Of a stretch of DNA of 64,000 bases, positions 56,151 to 64,000 are shown in pieces. Position 1 is the first letter of the stretch, and each line of letters starts with the position of its first letter. Origin of the DNA: Gammaproteobacteria bacterium. GTDB lineage: Bacteria > Pseudomonadota > Gammaproteobacteria > Pseudomonadales > Pseudohongiellaceae. The notes under the pieces were generated by a model, which searched no databases, was not told the DNA's origin, and saw only the letters and a list, made by a program, of their open reading frames with translations. The stretch spans positions 55,708-119,707 of the forward strand of contig JAPPOG010000015.1 in NCBI GenBank assembly GCA_028818225.1, written 5' to 3'. Position numbers and translations under genes: made by a program.

Positions 56151-57146
56151 CTAATTTGAGCCGAGAGCGTCTGCTTCTTCCCTCCTCGCCCCTCGAATCA
56201 TATTTTCCATACCATAGTTACCTTCATGGCAGGAGTATTCATACATCAAGCCATCGACTTTTGTCATGGGGATCATGGCTGTTATCTTGTCGGTGAAGGT
56301 ACTGGGATCGTCGATCGTAAATTCATACTCAACTGTATCGGGGCTGACACGGGTAAACCTTTCTACCAGCGACTTGTCATAGGAGTGTCCATACGGAGAC
56401 GAAATAAAACTCTGGGTAAGACCGTTAAAGTTTTTAGTCTCAACTACCAGGGTATCGCCCTCCCAATAGCCTCTCGAATCTCCCGACCACAAACGAATGT
56501 CATCACTGAGTTCATGCTCAGTGTCCAGTGGCACCATGCGCGCATCATGAATCATCTCGGTCATAATAACGATATGATCGCGATGCTGAATTATCTGCAC
56601 ATTGTTATTGTAACTACTGGGCATAAAAGGGGGGCCGGCATTAAATCCCGCGATGCAGCGTTCTGATAAACCCCTGTCTTCCGGGCCATCTTTTGCGATT
56701 CCGCCAACAACAAAGCGCACAGGTCTCTCACTGGGAAAGTCCTGGCTCACGCCCCCGCGCTGCATAAAGGCACCTTCTACTATGGGAGGTAGTCGACCAT
56801 TTTCAGGATAGGTAATTAAGGAAGTGCGCAGGTCATAACCGATAGTAGCGCGTTCATACCAGAATGAATTATAGCCGCCGACGCCATCGAAGTGCGATTC
56901 GGCCCTGGCTTCAAAGGCAGTAACAGAACGCTCTCGATTCTCTTCGTTCTCTTCGGGAGTAAAGTATGCGCGGTTTCCTAAACTCTCATTTCTTTGTACT
57001 GGTGTATGGGAAGCAAAATTCCAGACACCTTGCAGGTCAGGCTGACCATATTCGGTTCTTGCAACTTGATAATCCGCCTGGGCAATGAGGCTTTGGCTGA
57101 AGATGAACAACAAGCCCCCCGTTAATAAGGAGATCAACTTTTTCAT
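56151..57146 (-). CDS. Uncharacterised secreted PDLQGVW-family protein (copy 2)
   Basis: 331 aa, signal peptide (to LIAQ). Same motif order as copy 1: VARTEYGQPDLQGVW, a YNSFWYE element, YPENGRLPP, S-E-R-C near 170, TEMIHDARMVPL, GDSRGYWEGDTLVVETKNF, and CHEGNYGMENMIRGAR near the end. Divergently transcribed from copy 3 (about 200 bases). Its stop touches the DHFR-like gene, so they share a message. Confidence 0.75.
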   Translation of the reverse strand: MKKLISLLTGGLLFIFSQSLIAQADYQVARTEYGQPDLQGVWNFASHTPVQRNESLGNRAYFTPEENEENRERSVTAFEARAESHFDGVGGYNSFWYERATIGYDLRTSLITYPENGRLPPIVEGAFMQRGGVSQDFPSERPVRFVVGGIAKDGPEDRGLSERCIAGFNAGPPFMPSSYNNNVQIIQHRDHIVIMTEMIHDARMVPLDTEHELSDDIRLWSGDSRGYWEGDTLVVETKNFNGLTQSFISSPYGHSYDKSLVERFTRVSPDTVEYEFTIDDPSTFTDKITAMIPMTKVDGLMYEYSCHEGNYGMENMIRGARREEADALGSN

Positions 57147-57349
57147 TGTGCTACTCCATATGATCTTTTGTCAGAGCTTATCAAAAGGGAGGCAAGGAAC
57201 CTACAACTCAAGCGCTCGAAGCAACTGGATAAATGTCTCCAGGAATTGTCAGAATGCAGCAATTTCGGGCATTCCCGGGCAAAATTCTCTGTAACTTTTG
57301 GTCCCGCCCATTTATCCTAGAAGTCAGACTCACCCAAGGGGGAAACCCA

Positions 57350-58381
57350 ATGAAGATTCGATGCATTCTATTTCTTTCCAGCCTGGCTGCGATCTGTGGC
57401 ACGGCTTCAGCCCAGTCAGACGCGGATTACGTCGTTCCCAGGACGGAGTACGGGCAAGCAGACCTGCAAGGTGTCTGGAACTTCAGCTCCAGCACACCGA
57501 TGCAGCGGCCTGAACGCTATGGCGAACAGGAGTTTTTGACGCCGGAGCAGGTACAGGAACAGATAGAGCGGCAAGCACGAGTAACTGCGCTGGCAGATGC
57601 GCGGGAAGCGGAGTTGGTGGTCGATCCTGAGCCTCCACCCGCTGGCGAGACACCTCGAGGTTACAACACATTCTGGATCGAGATGGGAACAGCGGGTGAT
57701 AACGTCAGAACTTCCCATATTGTCTATCCACTCAATGGCCGTCTGCCTGAAGTTATAGAAGGGAATCCAGTTATCGCTGGAGGACTAGGCCCGGATATTA
57801 CTGGCGAAAGACCAGTGAGGTTTATTGTTGGGGGTATTGGTAAAGACGGGCCAGAAGATCGAGGCACTTCAGAAAGATGCCTGGTGGGTTTTAATGCCGG
57901 ACCTCCGTTTCAACCAAGCCTTTATAACAACAACATGCAAATCATTCAGCACAAAGACAGCTTTGTGATTATGACCGAGATGGTGCATGACGCGAGGATT
58001 GTACCGCTGGTCAACAAGCCGGAACTCAATGATGATATCCGTTTGTGGTCAGGCGACTCAGTGGGCTACTGGGATGGCGACACAATGGTCGTAAAAACAA
58101 AAAACTTCAATGGCATGCAGGCTGGATTTCAGAGTCGAGGCACTAACTATGACATGGTGCTTACAGAAAAATTTACGCGGGTTGCTTACGATGTCGTGAA
58201 TTATGAATTCACAATTGAAGATCCTTCGACTTATACAGATAAGATCACTGCGATAGTCCCAATGACTAAAGTCGCTGGTCAAATTTATGAATATGCCTGC
58301 CATGAAGGCAACTATGGAATGATTAATACTTTGCGCGGTGCCCGAATGGAGGAGCGAAGGGAAGCAGAAGGAATTAACTAG
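57350..58381 (+). CDS. Uncharacterised secreted PDLQGVW-family protein (copy 3)
   Basis: 343 aa from ATG 57350, with AGGGGG before it and a signal peptide (to ASAQ); the longer frame from 57233 has no ribosome-binding site. VPRTEYGQADLQGVW, YNTFWIE, YPLNGRLPE, S-E-R-C, TEMVHDARIVPL, GDSVGYWDGDTMVVKTKNF and CHEGNYGMINTLRGAR keep the family order. It is followed in tandem, after two bases, by copy 4. Confidence 0.75.
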   Translation: MKIRCILFLSSLAAICGTASAQSDADYVVPRTEYGQADLQGVWNFSSSTPMQRPERYGEQEFLTPEQVQEQIERQARVTALADAREAELVVDPEPPPAGETPRGYNTFWIEMGTAGDNVRTSHIVYPLNGRLPEVIEGNPVIAGGLGPDITGERPVRFIVGGIGKDGPEDRGTSERCLVGFNAGPPFQPSLYNNNMQIIQHKDSFVIMTEMVHDARIVPLVNKPELNDDIRLWSGDSVGYWDGDTMVVKTKNFNGMQAGFQSRGTNYDMVLTEKFTRVAYDVVNYEFTIEDPSTYTDKITAIVPMTKVAGQIYEYACHEGNYGMINTLRGARMEERREAEGIN

Positions 58382-58383
58382 TT

Positions 58384-59337
58384 ATGCAATTAAAGAGAGT
58401 TTCTGCACTGATTGCAGCCTTAGTTTGCAGTTCATTAAGTTTCTCGCAGGGCGAAAATACTTATGAGGTTCCGCGTAATGAACACGGGCAACCGGATTTT
58501 CAGGGTGTGTGGAGCACCAGATTCAGCACACCTCTGGAACGAAATGAAGGAATGCCTCTCATACTAGCCGCGGAAATGGCAAACGGTTTCGCGCAGGCAG
58601 TTTACGACAATGCCTTTGCTGGGAATACCGATCCTGATATCGATATTCTTGGCCCTCAGACATTAGCCAAAGTAAAGGGTGAATTTCGCTCTTCAGTACT
58701 GGTATATCCTGAAAATGGCATCTTGCCCTATAACCAACATGGAATAGCAAATTCTTCATTCGCTTATTTCAAAGACGATTTTGGATTTGATGGACCCGAG
58801 CAACGCCCCGGCGTTGAGCGTTGCATTGAGGGATGGGGTGCGCCCCCTATGCGTGCATTCCCCTACCAGATATTTTATGGCTTTGTGCAAACCCCTGAAA
58901 AAATTGCCATCGTTGCCGAAGAAAATTCTCCTCTTCGGGTAATCCACATGGATGGCGCCACCAGACCTGATGCTATTCGCACATTCGAGGGTCATTCAGT
59001 TGGTCGTTGGGAAGGGGAGACGCTCGTGGTAGAAACTACCCACTATAGTGATACAGTGCCGGAAAGGGCTGCTACCGGCCGCCCCATGTTAATTAGCTCA
59101 GAAGCAAAAGTTATCGAACGCTTTACTCGTGTTTCCGAGACAGAATTGTTTTATGAATACACAGTGGATGACCCTGTTTATTACAGTGATCAGTTTCGCG
59201 GAGAATTTTCGTTTACCTGGGATGATTCCGGTCATATCTATGAATATGCCTGCCATGAAGGTAACTACAGCATGACAGGTGCTTTAATGGGCGCGCGCGT
59301 TCAGGAAGCCGAAGCCCGAGCAGCAGAGAATCAATAA
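58384..59337 (+). CDS. Uncharacterised secreted PDLQGVW-family protein (copy 4, divergent)
   Basis: 317 aa, two bases after copy 3. VPRNEHGQPDFQGVW, YPENGILPYNQ, V-E-R-C near 145, and CHEGNYSMTGALMGAR are kept, but the central H-D-A-R motif is replaced by VIHMDGATRP. The insertion and loop pattern differ, so it is the most divergent + strand copy. No YNxFW element. Likely co-transcribed with copy 3 and with the cupin gene downstream. Confidence 0.72.
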   Translation: MQLKRVSALIAALVCSSLSFSQGENTYEVPRNEHGQPDFQGVWSTRFSTPLERNEGMPLILAAEMANGFAQAVYDNAFAGNTDPDIDILGPQTLAKVKGEFRSSVLVYPENGILPYNQHGIANSSFAYFKDDFGFDGPEQRPGVERCIEGWGAPPMRAFPYQIFYGFVQTPEKIAIVAEENSPLRVIHMDGATRPDAIRTFEGHSVGRWEGETLVVETTHYSDTVPERAATGRPMLISSEAKVIERFTRVSETELFYEYTVDDPVYYSDQFRGEFSFTWDDSGHIYEYACHEGNYSMTGALMGARVQEAEARAAENQ

Positions 59338-59374
59338 GTCGAATAAAAAAGAAAAACAACGAGAGGAGGGCGTC

Positions 59375-59950
59375 ATGTCTAAACTGAGAAATATTTTTGC
59401 CACCATAGGAATTCTCGCCAGCGGGTTTTTTGTATTAACGTCAGTTTCTCACGAAGCAACGCTCACTGAAGCGACCGATGTTGTTTATTCCGAATGGCAG
59501 AATGTTATGCATGCGCCGGAAGGCCGCGTGGATCGGCAAGTAAAGGTTGTCGATATCGGTAATTCGAATGTTGCGGTGGGTGTTTTGTTTCGGGACAAGA
59601 TCGAAGCGACCGACGAACCGGTAACCGGCATCGTGCATGATCATGTTTCCGAAGTTTATTACATAACTAAAGGTTCTGGTGTGCTCGTAACCGGTGGAAC
59701 CTTGCTTAACCGCAATGAAATTCCAGCCAACACGGATATAGTCGAGGTATTAGTAGGGGAAAGCTTTGCAACTTCTGTCGCTCGAGGTGATGGCCAGGTG
59801 AGGGAGGTAAGGCAGGGTGATATCGTAGTAATTCCTGCTGGTGTTTTTCATGGTTGGCATTCAGTGGAATCGAGAGTGGAGATGATCAGCATCAGACCAG
59901 ATCCAGAGCGTGTTTTACCGGATGGTTATGTAAATCCTTACACCGAATAA
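59375..59950 (+). CDS. Exported cupin-domain protein
   Basis: 191 aa with a signal peptide (hydrophobic to VSHEA). Cupin motif 1 is VHDHVSEVYYITKGSGVLVTGG (here H-D-H-V-S-E-V-Y-Y) and motif 2 VIPAGVFHGWHSV, giving the expected two to three His and a Glu for a metal. GAGAGGAGGG ribosome-binding region before the ATG. Periplasmic dioxygenase, isomerase or sensor; follows PDLQGVW copies 3-4 on the same message. Confidence 0.8.
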   Translation: MSKLRNIFATIGILASGFFVLTSVSHEATLTEATDVVYSEWQNVMHAPEGRVDRQVKVVDIGNSNVAVGVLFRDKIEATDEPVTGIVHDHVSEVYYITKGSGVLVTGGTLLNRNEIPANTDIVEVLVGESFATSVARGDGQVREVRQGDIVVIPAGVFHGWHSVESRVEMISIRPDPERVLPDGYVNPYTE

Positions 59951-59971
59951 CTTTGACTAATTTAGTGCTTC

Positions 59972-60009
59972 AAAAAGGGGCGAAGTATTATTACTTCTGT
60001 CCCTTTTTT
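59972..60009 (+). terminator. Intrinsic terminator
   Basis: AAAAAGGGG-CGAAGTA / TTACTTC-TGTCCCTTTTTT forms a stem with one bulge and a T tail. It lies 22 bases after the cupin stop and just before the RidA gene, separating the two units. Confidence 0.75.
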
Positions 60010-60037
60010 GTTGCCTAATCCCTATGGAGAACCTGAA

Positions 60038-60496
60038 ATGAAAAAACAATTACAGCTGTGCAGTCTTTTTCTGTTAGCCCTGATGGGTACTTCCGGTTTT
60101 GCTGCAGAGCTAGAGACTGAATTCATAAACTCAAGCGAGTCTTTTTCCCAGGTTGCGAGTGTCAGTGCCAATGGGATTAAAACCATTTATGTGTCCGGGC
60201 AAGTAGGAATTCATAATGGTGAAGTGCCTGATTCGTTTGCAGAGCAGGTAGATATAGTTTTTTCAAATATGGCCGGGCAACTGGAAGCAGCTGGGGCAAC
60301 CATGGCGAATGTTATAAAACTTACGGGTTTTATTGTTGCTATCGATAGTGAACGACTCGCGGCTTACAGTGCGGCAAGAAGCAAACACTTTTCTTCTGAT
60401 AACCCCCCGCCAGCATCCACATTAATCGGTGTTTCAGGTCTGGTTTTGCCAGCTTTACAGGTAGAAGTTGAAGCAATCGCAGTAATAGAAGAATAG
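60038..60496 (+). CDS. Exported RidA/YjgF-family protein
   Basis: 152 aa from ATG 60038 (GGAGA ribosome-binding site), which starts a signal peptide (to GFAAE). The TIYVSGQVGIHNGEVPDSFAEQ region and GVSGLVLPALQVEVEAIAV are the YjgF fold. RidA enzymes deaminate reactive enamines; the Arg that binds the substrate carboxylate is not obvious here, so activity may differ. Exported RidA is unusual. Confidence 0.78.
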   Translation: MKKQLQLCSLFLLALMGTSGFAAELETEFINSSESFSQVASVSANGIKTIYVSGQVGIHNGEVPDSFAEQVDIVFSNMAGQLEAAGATMANVIKLTGFIVAIDSERLAAYSAARSKHFSSDNPPPASTLIGVSGLVLPALQVEVEAIAVIEE

Positions 60497-60502
60497 GGCG
60501 TT

Positions 60503-61459
60503 CTAGTTGTTCTCCACCTGGGCACCTCTTAACACATTAGGAAGTGCATAATTGCCTTCGTGACAGGCAAACTCGTAAATCGGCCCAGCGGTGACACCCC
60601 GTGATGCCTGGTCGGTTGTCATGGGAGCGGAGATTGTCCAGGGCTGGGTAAACATATCCGGGTCATCTACTATGACCTGGTAATCCATGTTTTCCTCATC
60701 CACTCGAGTCAATCTTTCAATCAGGGTCAGGCTATCCCGAGCACTGCGCCATGGCCATGCCCAGTAATAATCCAGTTTGTCGGCAAAATTTCTTGACTCG
60801 ATGACCAGCGTATCACCTTCCCAATGAGCACGGGCATCCCCTAACCATTGACCAATTTTTTTTGATAGGAAAGGTCGATCGTCCAGGGGAATAATCCGAT
60901 ACTCATGGTACATCTCATGGGCAATGACGATGGTATCTTCAGTCTGCACAATCTGATAGTTCATGTTGTAAGGCTGCAGTGCCACCATGGTGATGCCATC
61001 GGAGATACAGCGTTCACCGGTATCAAGATCGGTGTAATCATTAAAAGGCCCCACGCCATAGCGGGCCGACTGCGCATCAGACCATTGCTTCATTTCAGGA
61101 TGCCAGGGTATACGTCCGCTGGGTGGATCGATGATCAATGAGCTACGCCCGTCTTCCAGAGTGACAGTGCCTGGATCTAACCAGAAGCGGTTGTATCCCC
61201 CGGGAGTGCCTGGATCAGGATTGGCACTACGCGACAGAAAGAACTCTTCTCGTTCTTTTTCGATGTCACGTCTTTCTGCCGCTGTCAGGAACGGCTTGTC
61301 CTGGAGTGTGATCGGTCTTTCCAGTGGGGTTACCGTCGCGCCGGTCCACACTCCTTGCAGATCCGGTGAGCCCCAACTGGTGCGAGGAGCATCGGCCATG
61401 CTTGCTGCGGCAGCAGCGAATAAATGAAGAGAAACCAAGCCAGTTATGACACTTTTCAT
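60503..61459 (-). CDS. Uncharacterised secreted PDLQGVW-family protein (copy 5)
   Basis: 318 aa from ATG 61459, starting a signal peptide (to ASMADAP); the frame up to 61585 is not coding in character. APRTSWGSPDLQGVW, YNRFWLD, D-P-P-S-G-R-I-P, G-E-R-C, AHEMYHEYRIIPL, GDARAHWEGDTLVIESRNF and CHEGNYALPNVLRGAQ. The H-D-A-R of other copies is H-E-Y-R. Convergent with RidA (6 bases). A palindrome lies ~85 bases upstream. Confidence 0.75.
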   Translation of the reverse strand: MKSVITGLVSLHLFAAAAASMADAPRTSWGSPDLQGVWTGATVTPLERPITLQDKPFLTAAERRDIEKEREEFFLSRSANPDPGTPGGYNRFWLDPGTVTLEDGRSSLIIDPPSGRIPWHPEMKQWSDAQSARYGVGPFNDYTDLDTGERCISDGITMVALQPYNMNYQIVQTEDTIVIAHEMYHEYRIIPLDDRPFLSKKIGQWLGDARAHWEGDTLVIESRNFADKLDYYWAWPWRSARDSLTLIERLTRVDEENMDYQVIVDDPDMFTQPWTISAPMTTDQASRGVTAGPIYEFACHEGNYALPNVLRGAQVENN

Positions 61460-61544
61460 TTTTAAATTGCGGCGGTTGGCATATTTCACTGAAGGCAATT
61501 GTAACATCCTATACTTTTTCGCATCAGCTGATAACAGAGCAGTG

Positions 61545-61561
61545 TTTAGGGAATCCCTAAA
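61545..61561. promoter_or_regulatory. Palindrome upstream of PDLQGVW copy 5
   Basis: TTTAGGGA-A-TCCCTAAA: two exact 8-base arms around one base. It lies in the 171-base region between the 2-hydroxy-acid dehydrogenase and PDLQGVW-5, both on the - strand, so it is ~85 bases before the latter's start. Symmetry and position fit an operator of a dimeric repressor. Confidence 0.5.
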
Positions 61562-61630
61562 TGCTGCAGACAGCAACAATGACAAAGTCTGAAGTTAATT
61601 TATCGATAATAGAGGGGCTTGCCCAGGTTT

Positions 61631-62572
61631 TTAGTAGCCCTTTGTAAAATCGATCTGGTACAACAACTCTTCATCATTCAAATAGCGTTCGAGATTCCTG
61701 AGAAAAACTTCAGTGATATCCTTTGGATAACTCATCGCCGCAATATGCGGAGTAATTTTCAGATTTTTCGCGGTCCATAGAGGGCTTTGCTCTGGTAGTG
61801 GTTCTTGTTTAAAAACATCCAAAATTGCACCGGCAATCTGGTTTGATGCCAGAGCTGCACACAGCGCATCGTCATCAATTAAATTACCTCTGCCGACATT
61901 AATCAATAATGCACTTTCTTTCATTGAGTTAAATGCAGAAGCATCAAGCAAGTTGGTCGTGCCAGGTAAGTCGGGAAGAATTCCAATAAGGTAGTCACTC
62001 TGTTGTAGAAACTGCGTTAATGAATTTCTGGTAAAAATCTGTTCGAACGGCTCAACATGCTTGCCGCTACTGTTATAGCCGATGACCTTAACACCCAGTC
62101 TCGATACGGTGTTTGCGAGATCAATGGCAATGGAGCCGGTGCCGAGCACACCCATGGTCTTGCCTTCCAGGCGACCACTGCCACGTGCCTTCCAAAGCTT
62201 TTGCAGCTGTTGTTGTTCGCGCTCACCAATGCGTAACTCATGGTGAAGAATATGGCCGATTACATATTCTGTCATTTGTGCACCAAAGACGTCTTTAACC
62301 CCGGTGAGCACATAATCCCGAGCGGGATGATTGATGAGTGGAGCAACTCCCGCCCAAGTGGATTGAATCCATTTAATCGGTGGCTTACAGTTCAGAATGG
62401 CAGCAGCGAAATCTGGCCGAGCCAGTAAAACTGGTTGTCCATCATACTGTGCAACGCCATCCTCAATCGTGGTTGCTACGGAGTAGCTAATGTCTTTACC
62501 CAATCTGTGCTTAATTAGGCCGGGATACTCAGCACCATTGTGTGCCGCTATGAAAAAAGATAATTTAGCCAT
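61631..62572 (-). CDS. D-2-hydroxy-acid dehydrogenase (GhrA-like)
   Basis: 313 aa. Rossmann loop GVLGTGSI (141-148), catalytic Arg228 (NVGRGNLID), Glu257 (FKQEPLPEQ) and His276 (TPHIAAMS) are complete. The layout is that of glyoxylate/hydroxypyruvate reductase A. Reduces a 2-oxo acid with NAD(P)H. Upstream on the other strand, divergent from the response-regulator remnant. Confidence 0.88.
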   Translation of the reverse strand: MAKLSFFIAAHNGAEYPGLIKHRLGKDISYSVATTIEDGVAQYDGQPVLLARPDFAAAILNCKPPIKWIQSTWAGVAPLINHPARDYVLTGVKDVFGAQMTEYVIGHILHHELRIGEREQQQLQKLWKARGSGRLEGKTMGVLGTGSIAIDLANTVSRLGVKVIGYNSSGKHVEPFEQIFTRNSLTQFLQQSDYLIGILPDLPGTTNLLDASAFNSMKESALLINVGRGNLIDDDALCAALASNQIAGAILDVFKQEPLPEQSPLWTAKNLKITPHIAAMSYPKDITEVFLRNLERYLNDEELLYQIDFTKGY

Positions 62573-62683
62573 AGATTAGAATTAAACCATGATTCCACCC
62601 TGCGACATGAATTTTTACGGATAAATCTTAATCACAGCTGTGTACTTAACCAACAAGGCAATTTCATGGAATAATCCGATCCC

Positions 62684-63364
62684 ATGATGAATATTCCTCT
62701 AGTTGATGACCATGTATCTTTTTGCGAAGGACTGATTGCAGCCATCCATGCCAAAGAACCTGGAATTCGTATTAATTTTGAATCAGACGCTGAGCTTGTT
62801 CCACCGTCGCTCGTGGGCAATAGCAATTTCGATCTGATAATCGTCGATATTATGATGCCAGGCATAGGCGGTACCGAGTTAATTAGGCATTTAAATGCTA
62901 TGGGTAATTTCGTTCCTATCGTAGTTATGTCCTCCATCGATGACATAGAGGAAATTCAGGAGATTTACTCATCCGGAGTTCTCGGCTTTTTACCGAAATA
63001 CTATAGCGTAGAGGAAATTATTAGCGCATTAGAACAATGCCAAAGTGGTCAGATTCACGTTCCAATCAAACTAATTCCACACATAAATCTTGGCAAAACG
63101 GGTGAAAGAAGAAGAAAGATACGAGTGGCCGCTCCCAACTCTGACGTTTCTTAAAATGGTGACGGGGACAGAATAAATCTAACCAAGCGTCAATTAGAAA
63201 TTCTAAGCCTCATGGATCGGGGCTTGAGCAATCAGGAAATGGCAAGAACCCTACACATAAGCGTAGCCACAGTAAAAACCCACGTACAGCATCTATATAA
63301 TGCTTTCAATGTGAATAACCGCGTGAACTGCCTGCGCCAGGCAAAAAAACACCGGCTGCGCTAG
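62684..63364 (+). pseudogene. LuxR/NarL-family response regulator split by an in-frame stop
   Basis: The receiver domain is intact: Asp7/Asp8, phospho-acceptor Asp54 (LIIVDIMMPG), Lys104. A TAA stop at 63152-63154 ends it. Reading on in the same frame gives NGDGDRIN, then LTKRQLEILSLMDRGLSNQEMARTLHISVATVKTHVQHLY (in pieces: LTKRQLEIL, LSNQEMARTL, ATVKTHVQHL), a complete LuxR-type HTH, and a stop at 63362-63364. No shift is needed, so one nonsense codon, or a small in-frame insertion carrying it, separates receiver and DNA-binding domain. A receiver-only product could still be made. Confidence 0.85.
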
Positions 63365-63403
63365 AAATCCTGCAAGTTAGCTAGCTAGCTTTTATTCGAG
63401 TAG

Positions 63404-64000
63404 CTAACTTAATTGACTTACTACTAGCCTTTGAATAAAGGAACGCAAGACGCCAGGATTTATTGGATCTTCAAACCAATGATGCCTTGGGTTCTCTGCT
63501 TGCTTGCGAGTAGCAGCATGGGAGTCTTTCGTGCTCGCAACATGCAAGACAAGCACGGGAAGATTGCCTATATCTGCGCCCAGTATTCCTAATTTGTATT
63601 TGGTCTTGTCCTTGTCCTTATACTCAAGTAACTCTTCATATAGAGATTGAGATGTGACAAGCATGTCAGGTTGCCAGGCATGACTACCGGTATAAGAATC
63701 AGCACTATCCAAATCTAACCATCCCATCACCATGGCGCCCCATTGCTCCAGTTGTTCGGTAAGCCGAGTACAAGTATTTTCGTTTTCAGGAGAACGACAA
63801 TCTGAAAACTGCCTAAAGATGACGCGTCTGGTGATCTGGTCGCAGCGATTAATTTTTGATCCAGTTTATGAAGTTTTAGACTGAAATTAGTACCCCTCCC
63901 TCCTGTCGATTTAATTTCCAGTGGAATTGCCAAGGTTTTCGCCAATCTATCGACGATAGATAGCCCAGGGCCCTCGCCTGCCGACAAACTTGTATTCTTG
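63404..64000 (-). pseudogene. Frameshifted hybrid histidine kinase remnant, 5' end outside the window
   Basis: The part nearest the window edge is the end of a histidine-kinase ATPase domain (GEGPGLSIVDRLAKTLAIPL then GGRGTNFSLKL, boxes G1/G2). It continues to FQIVV and then, after a one-base shift near 63787-63793, in another frame as PENENTCTRLTEQLEQWGAMV through to the stop at 63404. The second part looks like a receiver domain, with the phospho-acceptor Asp missing (QPDMLVTSQS) . The gene is broken by the frameshift and degenerate. It is convergent with the broken response regulator. Confidence 0.75.

Noticed and set aside
1..64000. CRISPR arrays, tRNA or rRNA genes, prophage or transposase genes
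   Set aside because: No regularly spaced repeats, cloverleaf-like sequence or transposase/integrase protein motifs were noticed on reading both strands.

Overview
The window reads as chromosomal DNA of a free-living, probably marine or aquatic gammaproteobacterium. This is inferred from the mix of families (DUF1800/DUF1501 pair, DUF6122, DUF5916, methanol/ethanol-type PQQ dehydrogenase with fused cytochrome c) and from moderate GC; no rRNA or marker gene fixes the taxonomy. I recognise no tRNA, rRNA, CRISPR array, prophage or intact insertion sequence.

The dominant theme is periplasmic oxidation. There are six PQQ-dependent dehydrogenases in four architectures: two tandem-related lipoproteins (1993-3954, 7686-9629), a soluble secreted form (15183-16949), two membrane-anchored glucose/quinate/shikimate-type enzymes (20203-22548, 29424-31781) and one quinohaemoprotein with a C-terminal cytochrome c (42364-44517). 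No PQQ synthesis genes are in the window. Around them sit SDRs, an FMN-dependent 2-hydroxy-acid dehydrogenase, an aldo/keto reductase, a D-2-hydroxy-acid dehydrogenase, several FMN split-barrel proteins, a molybdopterin oxidoreductase, NHL-type six-bladed propellers, and five members of an uncharacterised secreted family that I name PDLQGVW after its N-terminal motif (17551, 56151, 57350, 58384, 60503).

Layout: 1-13.6 kb is mostly + strand (DUF3300 protein, PQQ lipoproteins flanking DUF1800-DUF1501, small membrane/zinc-binding proteins, NHL propeller, DECR2-like SDR), ending in a decayed NHL paralogue. 14.2-17 kb is a - strand methyltransferase and PQQ dehydrogenase; 17.1-22.5 kb is a + strand run (SRPBCC, PDLQGVW-1, DUF7282-like, NHL, membrane PQQ dehydrogenase). 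22.5-25 kb holds flavoproteins; 25-28.2 kb an ABM mono-oxygenase, an exported methyltransferase-fold protein, NIPSNAP and a helical repeat protein; 28.6-33.4 kb - strand SDR, membrane PQQ dehydrogenase and small membrane/lipoproteins. At 33.5-35.5 kb is a probable glycosyltransferase-JmjC hydroxylase fusion. 35.5-41 kb holds redox enzymes and a thrombospondin-3-repeat protein with two tandem CRP-type sites upstream. 41-50 kb is a - strand block with the quinohaemoprotein, an exported aldolase-fold PLP enzyme and a DUF5916 outer-membrane protein. 50-56 kb has a YVTN propeller, a NosR-like FMN-binding protein, an EamA transporter, SDR, GST and a DHFR-like protein. 56-61.5 kb is the PDLQGVW cluster with an exported cupin and an exported RidA. 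The right end carries a two-component system in which both partners are broken.

Working picture (inference): a catabolic neighbourhood in which alcohols or ring compounds are oxidised in the periplasm by PQQ enzymes and the products handled by secreted small-fold proteins and cytoplasmic SDR/AKR/GST enzymes. Strong paralogue expansion and several decayed copies show the region is evolving fast.
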